A stretch of DNA of 10,089 nucleotides from assembly GCA_007135505.1 (NCBI GenBank), contig SLIS01000070.1, positions 1-10,089 of the forward strand, in the 5' to 3' direction. This document shows, one piece after another, positions 5,969 through 10,089 of this stretch. The position numbers and the translations under genes were made by a program. This DNA comes from Halovivax sp. (lineage in GTDB: Archaea; Halobacteriota; Halobacteria; Halobacteriales; Natrialbaceae). Positions within the stretch are counted from its first letter, which is position 1, and each line of letters opens with the position of its first letter. The notes below the pieces were generated by a model that saw only the letters and a list, made by a program, of their open reading frames with translations, searched no databases and was not told the DNA's origin.

Positions 5969-7393
5969 ATGGACGTCGTTATACGGGAGACGCTGGCACT
6001 GACGATGGCTGACGGCGGCGTCGGGGCGATCGAACCCGCTACGATCGGATTCGAGAACGGGGAAATCAGCGTGATCGGACCGTCCGAATTGATCGACGCC
6101 GAGGGAGACCGGGAAGTCGATGGTCGCGGGACGGTCACGCTGCCGGGGTTCGTGAACGTGCACGCGCACATGGGGCTGACGTTGCTTCGCGGCGGCGCTC
6201 AGGACGTCCCGGAGATCGAGTGGATGAACCGGGCACTCGGCCCGTTGGCCGAGGCGATGACGGCCGACGACGCGGTGGCGGGAGCCCGGCTGGGCGTCCT
6301 CGAGGCCGTTCGATCCGGCGTCACGACGGTCGGCGAGTACGCCGTGAACGTCTCGCGGCTCGTCGAGGACGTGTATCGGCCCATGGGGGTCCGCGTCGCA
6401 CCGGCGGAGACGATCAACGCCGTCGACGACAACCGGGGCTCGCTCGGACCGGACGATCCGTATCCGCTCGACGACGACGCAGCCGAGGCGGGTCTCGAAC
6501 GGAACGAATCCCTGTTCGAGACGTACGCGGGCGCCGAACTCGTCACGCCGCTGTATGGACCGCAGGCACTCGACATGGTCCCGACGTGGCTGCTGGAAGA
6601 AGTACGTGAACGGAGTCGGTCGACGGATCGATCGATTCACATGCACGTCGCTCAGGGGGAGCGAGAACGACGGCAGGTTGCAGCCCGGTACGGCCACGAT
6701 CGGACGACGGTCGACGTACTCTCGGATCTCGAGTTGACTACCGACAGTCTCCTCGCGGCGCACCTCCACGGAGCAACGAGCGACGAGCGACGGGCACTCG
6801 CCGAGGTCGGCGTCCGGATGGCGGCGAACCCGAGTTCGATCGTGGCCATCGACGGCATCGTTCCCCCGATCGTCGAGTATCGGCGTCACGGCGGAACAGT
6901 CGGTATCGGAACGGACCAGGCGCCGGGACCGGGCGGCCACGATTTCGTCCGCGAACTCCGGACCGCGGCGCTCCTCTCGAAGGCCGATCGGACGGACCCG
7001 ACCGCGTTCCCGGCGTGGGAGGCGCTCCGTGCGGCGACGATTGAGGGCGCTGTGGCGCTCGGGATTCACGACCGCGTCGGCTCACTCGAACCCGGGAAAC
7101 GAGCCGACGTCGTCGTCTGTGACCTGGATCGGCCGTCGATCGCACCGACGGTGTCGGATCCGCTTCACACTGTCGTCCCGAACCTGGTCTACAGCGCAAC
7201 AAGTGACGTCGTGGCCCACGTCTTCGTCGACGGGTCGCCAGTCGTCACCGACGGCGAACTCGTCACGGGAGACGCGCCCGACATCGTCACAGAGGCCCAG
7301 GACCGCGCCGAACGGGTGTTCGGCCGGGGCGCCGACGCCTGGCGCGAGGCGGGCAGTCACCTTGCCACGCGCTTCGGCGATGCCGATCGCTGA
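5969..7393 (+). CDS. Amidohydrolase, COG0402 (SAH/MTA-deaminase/chlorohydrolase-like)
   Basis: This 474-residue metal-dependent hydrolase resembles the family of S-adenosylhomocysteine/methylthioadenosine deaminases, guanine deaminase and triazine hydrolases. After a small beta-sandwich segment (1-58), the barrel shows HAH at 65-67 (in FVNVHAHMGLTLLRG), HMHVAQGERE with His224 and His226, AHLHG with His265 and His267, and GIGTDQAPG with Asp316. These are the expected metal ligands. EPGKRADVVVCDLD near 400 is the usual C-terminal return to the sandwich. Two family signatures differ: Gln229 stands where deaminases have Glu (HxxET), and MAANPSSI replaces SHNPxSN. Purine deamination is thus doubtful and the substrate is open. 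The ATG at 5969 is chosen from the TATA box. No link to menaquinone is known to me; the futalosine-pathway deaminase is a relative, but this cluster uses the other pathway. Confidence 0.85.
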   Translation: MDVVIRETLALTMADGGVGAIEPATIGFENGEISVIGPSELIDAEGDREVDGRGTVTLPGFVNVHAHMGLTLLRGGAQDVPEIEWMNRALGPLAEAMTADDAVAGARLGVLEAVRSGVTTVGEYAVNVSRLVEDVYRPMGVRVAPAETINAVDDNRGSLGPDDPYPLDDDAAEAGLERNESLFETYAGAELVTPLYGPQALDMVPTWLLEEVRERSRSTDRSIHMHVAQGERERRQVAARYGHDRTTVDVLSDLELTTDSLLAAHLHGATSDERRALAEVGVRMAANPSSIVAIDGIVPPIVEYRRHGGTVGIGTDQAPGPGGHDFVRELRTAALLSKADRTDPTAFPAWEALRAATIEGAVALGIHDRVGSLEPGKRADVVVCDLDRPSIAPTVSDPLHTVVPNLVYSATSDVVAHVFVDGSPVVTDGELVTGDAPDIVTEAQDRAERVFGRGADAWREAGSHLATRFGDADR

Positions 7394-7445
7394 GGAGCGA
7401 ACCGACCCCTCTCGAACGGCCGACCGTCACTCGCGGTTCCGACAG

Positions 7446-7452
7446 TATATTT
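7446..7452 (+). promoter_or_regulatory. TATA-like box of menB
   Basis: TATATTT is centred 29 nt upstream of the menB ATG at 7478. The spacing predicts a leaderless transcript and argues that menB starts its own transcription unit instead of depending on read-through from the amidohydrolase. It also argues against the in-frame TTG at 7451, which falls within the box. Confidence 0.65.
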
Positions 7453-7477
7453 GGGTAGCCGCCAGAAAGACCGACCG

Positions 7478-8365
7478 ATGGTTTCAACACTCTTCGACGC
7501 GGATCGCTGGGAGCCGGTTGCGGCCCTCGACCTCGAGGACGTAACCTACCACCGGGCCATCGACTCGGGCACGGTCCGCATCGCGTTCGATCGGCCAGAC
7601 GTTCGGAACGCCTTTCGCCCGCGCACCGTCGACGAACTCTCCGCCGCGCTCGACCACGCGAAGCGACAGACCGACGTCGGCTGTGTCCTCTTGACCGGCA
7701 ACGGCCCCTCACCGACGGACGGCGGGTGGGCGTTCAGTTCGGGGGGCGACCAGCGAATCCGGGGCGAGGCGGGTTACGAGTACGAGGGGGACGAGGACGA
7801 GGCCGCAGAGAGCGGCCGGCTTCACATCCTCGAAGTCCAGCGCCAGATTCGCCACATCCCGAAGGTCGTCGTCTGCGTGGTTCCCGGCTGGGCCGTCGGC
7901 GGCGGTCACTCGCTGCACGTCGTCTGTGACATGACCCTCGCCTCCCGCGAGCACGCGAAGTTCCTCCAGACGGATCCCGACGTCGCGAGCTACGACGCCG
8001 GGTTCGGTTCGGCCTATCTCGCCCGCCAGATCGGTCAGAAGAAAGCCCGTGAGGTGTTCTTCCTGGGGAAGACCTACGACGCCGAGGAAGCCGCCGAGAT
8101 GGGGATGGTGAACGAGGTGGTCCCCCACGACGAACTCGAGGAAACCGCCCTCGAGTGGGGTGAGCGCATCAACTCGAAGAGCCCGACCGCAATGCGGATG
8201 CTGAAGTACGCGTTCAACATGGCCGACGACGGATTCGTCGGTCAACAGGTGTTCGCCGGCGAGGCGACCCGACTCGGCTACCAGACCGACGAGGCCCGCG
8301 AGGGTCGGGACGCGTTCGTCGAGGACCGGGAACCGGACTTCGACGACTACCCTTGGCACTACTGA
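7478..8365 (+). CDS. menB: 1,4-dihydroxy-2-naphthoyl-CoA synthase MenB, type II
   Basis: MenB closes the naphthalene ring, turning o-succinylbenzoyl-CoA into DHNA-CoA. The 295-residue protein is a full-length crotonase-fold enzyme. It shows RPDVRNAFRPRTVDEL (39-54), the MenB-specific SGGDQR (88-93), PGWAVGGGHSLHVVCDMTLA for the oxyanion hole, and ASYDAGFGSAYLARQIGQKK with Asp173. The C-terminal part (INSKSPTAMRMLKYAFN, QQVFAGEATRLGY, EGRDAF) is very close to the actinobacterial enzyme. The QTDPDV stretch puts Asp166 where type I enzymes such as that of E. coli have Gly. In type II enzymes this carboxylate replaces the bicarbonate cofactor. The ATG at 7478 is favoured by the TATA box upstream. 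menA follows after 98 nt. Confidence 0.95.
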   Translation: MVSTLFDADRWEPVAALDLEDVTYHRAIDSGTVRIAFDRPDVRNAFRPRTVDELSAALDHAKRQTDVGCVLLTGNGPSPTDGGWAFSSGGDQRIRGEAGYEYEGDEDEAAESGRLHILEVQRQIRHIPKVVVCVVPGWAVGGGHSLHVVCDMTLASREHAKFLQTDPDVASYDAGFGSAYLARQIGQKKAREVFFLGKTYDAEEAAEMGMVNEVVPHDELEETALEWGERINSKSPTAMRMLKYAFNMADDGFVGQQVFAGEATRLGYQTDEAREGRDAFVEDREPDFDDYPWHY

Positions 8366-8369
8366 GCGG

Positions 8370-8385
8370 GGCCAGCGGGCTGGCC
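8370..8385 (+). other. Hairpin just after the menB stop
   Basis: A 6-bp perfect inverted repeat (GGCCAG / CTGGCC) with a CGGG loop begins 5 nt after the menB stop codon. There is no T-run behind it, so it does not look like a terminator. It may stabilise the menB 3' end or be chance in GC-rich DNA. The rest of the 98-nt menB-menA spacer shows no TATA box at a convincing distance. Confidence 0.3.
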
Positions 8386-8463
8386 GGACGGACGACGCGG
8401 ATCGTCTGACGCGACCGACCGCAATGCCAACGTTGACACTCTCGCAGAACGGATCATCGAGCA

Positions 8464-9405
8464 ATGACGACGGCCGAGGCGAACGTCTCTCGTACCCGGG
8501 CCTGGCTGATGGCGGCCCGACCGCAGACACTGCCCGCCGCGGTTGCACCGGTACTCGTGGGGACGGGCCTTGCACTCCACGAGCACGTCTTCGACCTATT
8601 GCCGGCCCTGTTCGCCCTGCTCGGGGCGGCACTCATTCAGGTCGGGACGAACTTCGCGAACGACTACTACGACGCGAAACGGGGCGCCGATGCGGACCGG
8701 CGTGACGGCTTCACTCGCGTTACCCAGTCGGGGCTCATTCCACCACGGCGAGTCAAGTTCGCGACTGCCGTGACCTTCGGACTCGCGATACTGACCGGCA
8801 CGTACCTCGTCTACGTGGGGGGACTTCCAATCGTCGTGATCGGCCTGGTCAGCGTCCTCTGTGGCTGGGCCTACACCGGCGGCCCGTACCCACTCGGCTA
8901 TCACGGCCTTGGAGAACTGTTCGTTTTCGTGTTCTTCGGTCTTGTCGCCGTTGCCGGTACGTTCTACGTACAGGCCGCCGCGACGCTCGCCGAACCGCTC
9001 GCACTCACCGTCCCTCCGGGGACGCTCACCGTCGACGCCGTCGTGGCCGGCATTCCGATGGCCTGCCTGGCGTCGGCCATTCTCGTCGTGAATAACCTCC
9101 GTGATATCGAGACGGACGCCGCGGCAGGAAAGCGGACGCTCGCCGTTCGCTTCGGCGAGCAATTCAGTCGGTACGAGTACGCTTTGCTGCTGGCCGTGGC
9201 GTACGTGGTTCCTTTCTGGTTCTGGCTCGACCCCGATTTCATGGTCCTCGTACTCGCACCGCTGCTGACGCTGCCACACGCCGTCCTTCTCACCCGGTAT
9301 CTGTGGCGGAGTGAGGGGAGCGAACTGAACTGGGTCCTCGAACGAACCGGATTGCTGTTAACGCTGTACGCCATCTGTTTCGCCGGGGGGTTGATCGTCG
9401 CGTGA
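8464..9405 (+). CDS. menA: 1,4-dihydroxy-2-naphthoate polyprenyltransferase MenA
   Basis: This membrane prenyltransferase (UbiA superfamily) attaches the polyprenyl chain to DHNA, with loss of CO2, giving demethylmenaquinone. The 313-residue protein begins with a short soluble tail and then AARPQTLPAAVAPVLVG, a MenA hallmark. The first Asp-rich motif is NFANDYYDAKRGAD (63-76, with Asp67 and Asp70), and the second is NNLRDIETDAAAGKRTLAVRFG (210-231, with Asp214 and Asp218). Both bind the magnesium-diphosphate of the prenyl donor. About eight hydrophobic segments alternate with these loops, and the last (LLLTLYAICFAGGLIVA) ends the protein. The MenA-type start motif and the men neighbours favour MenA over UbiA or a heme or chlorophyll prenyltransferase. 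The last codon overlaps the menC GTG start. Confidence 0.94.
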   Translation: MTTAEANVSRTRAWLMAARPQTLPAAVAPVLVGTGLALHEHVFDLLPALFALLGAALIQVGTNFANDYYDAKRGADADRRDGFTRVTQSGLIPPRRVKFATAVTFGLAILTGTYLVYVGGLPIVVIGLVSVLCGWAYTGGPYPLGYHGLGELFVFVFFGLVAVAGTFYVQAAATLAEPLALTVPPGTLTVDAVVAGIPMACLASAILVVNNLRDIETDAAAGKRTLAVRFGEQFSRYEYALLLAVAYVVPFWFWLDPDFMVLVLAPLLTLPHAVLLTRYLWRSEGSELNWVLERTGLLLTLYAICFAGGLIVA

Positions 9406-10089
9406 GTCTGTCGGTTGCGTATCGTCGATTTACGTGCCCGCTCGCAGAGCCCCTGGAGACGGCGGACGAACGGATCGAGGCCAGAGAGGGCTTTCTCATT
9501 CGACTCTCCGACGGGTCGAACGTCGGATACGGTGAAGCGTCGCCCCTCCCCGGCTGGACGGAGTCACTCGAAACCTGCGAGGCCGCCCTCGACGCTGCAA
9601 TCGAGGCGGGCGAGAACGGTCGATCCGCCGTGCTCGATGCGGCCGAACACACGTCGGCAGCGAGACACGGAATCTCGCTGGCGCTTGCAGACCTGGCCGC
9701 AACGACGGATGCACAGCCACTGTACCGCGATCTCGGCGCCCTCGAACGGGTACCGCGAGTCCCGGTGAACGCCACGATCGGAGACGACACGCCGGACGCG
9801 ACGGCCGAGGCGGTCGCGGACGCTGTCGAGCGTGGGTTCGAATGCTGCAAAGTGAAGGTCGGCAGGCGATCGGTCGAGGACGACGTCGATCGGCTGCGTC
9901 GGGTTCGCGAGATCGTCGACGAACCGGTCGACCTCCGCGTCGACGCGAACGGCGCCTGGACCTTCGAGGAGGCTCGGCGCGCCATCGACGCGTTCGTCGA
10001 CCTCGACGTTTCGATCGTCGAGCAACCGCTTCCCGCCGGTGCCCTGTCGGGTCACGCCGAGCTGCGGGGTAACGGCGTCGCGATCGCCA
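9402..10089 (+). CDS. menC: o-Succinylbenzoate synthase MenC, 5' part
   Basis: MenC dehydrates SHCHC to o-succinylbenzoate. The frame starts at a GTG that overlaps the menA stop by 4 nt (GTGA) and stays open for 229 codons to the end of the window. The protein begins VSLSVAYRRFTCPLAEPLET (first residue Met in vivo) and has the enolase-superfamily layout. The capping domain is at about 1-110 (GFLIRLSDG, VGYGEASPLPGW), and the start of the barrel follows. Visible catalytic parts are KVKVG with Lys150 and Lys152, RVDANGAW with metal ligand Asp181, and VEQPL with metal ligand Glu207. The third metal ligand and the second catalytic lysine lie beyond the window. OSBS and N-acylamino-acid racemase activities share these motifs; the men context makes MenC the best call. 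Coupled translation with menA is likely. Confidence 0.93.
   Translation, partial: MSLSVAYRRFTCPLAEPLETADERIEAREGFLIRLSDGSNVGYGEASPLPGWTESLETCEAALDAAIEAGENGRSAVLDAAEHTSAARHGISLALADLAATTDAQPLYRDLGALERVPRVPVNATIGDDTPDATAEAVADAVERGFECCKVKVGRRSVEDDVDRLRRVREIVDEPVDLRVDANGAWTFEEARRAIDAFVDLDVSIVEQPLPAGALSGHAELRGNGVAIA

Noticed and set aside
5945..7069. Long leftward reading frame (374 codons) opposite the amidohydrolase
   Set aside because: Long antisense frames are expected in GC-rich DNA. The sense protein has all metal ligands, and this one is Arg-rich without motifs.
5969..7393. Amidohydrolase as the aminodeoxyfutalosine deaminase of the futalosine menaquinone pathway
   Set aside because: The cluster encodes the alternative o-succinylbenzoate route (MenF, MenD, MenC, MenB), no mqn genes are seen, and the HxxE glutamate of deaminases is replaced by Gln.
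7709..8632. Leftward reading frame (307 codons) across menB and the menA start
   Set aside because: It overlaps two clearly identified genes, and its composition (Val/Arg/Gly-rich, no motifs) is that of a shadow frame.

Overview
The window is GC-rich, with strong G/C preference at codon third positions and proteins rich in Asp and Glu. Start codons often sit 28-33 nt downstream of an archaeal TATA-like box with no ribosome binding site, which suggests leaderless mRNAs. These traits, and the protein types, point to a haloarchaeon (class Halobacteria). No species assignment is possible from this sequence alone.

The core is a menaquinone (vitamin K2) gene cluster of the o-succinylbenzoate type. 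On the + strand are menF (isochorismate synthase, 1568-2929), menD (SEPHCHC synthase, 2926-4776, overlapping menF by ATGA), menB (DHNA-CoA synthase, 7478-8365), menA (prenyltransferase, 8464-9405) and the first 229 codons of menC (o-succinylbenzoate synthase, 9402 to the window end, overlapping menA by GTGA). These genes cover chorismate to isochorismate, SEPHCHC, o-succinylbenzoate, then ring closure to DHNA-CoA and prenylation to demethylmenaquinone. MenH, MenE, the DHNA-CoA thioesterase and the methyltransferase are not in view.

The men genes are split by two others. A J-domain protein with a four-helix membrane tail lies on the - strand (4819-5883), convergent with menD. A COG0402-type amidohydrolase lies on the + strand (5969-7393), divergent from the J-domain gene across an 85-bp two-way promoter region. 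menB then has its own TATA box. The cluster therefore looks like at least two men transcription units (menFD and menB-menA-menC) around an inserted pair.

The left flank has the 5' end of a ribbon-helix-helix-like gene on the - strand (1-140), a roughly 300-bp non-coding stretch (141-438) with an AT-rich island and a hairpin, a 99-residue two-helix membrane protein on the - strand (439-738), and a divergent sulfite-oxidase-like molybdopterin oxidoreductase (945-1535) 32 nt ahead of menF.

I saw no mobile element, CRISPR array, tRNA or rRNA. The least explained elements are the membrane-anchored J-domain protein, the amidohydrolase with a Gln in place of the usual HxxE glutamate, and the Mo enzyme beside menF. 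Most of the window is ordinary primary metabolism.
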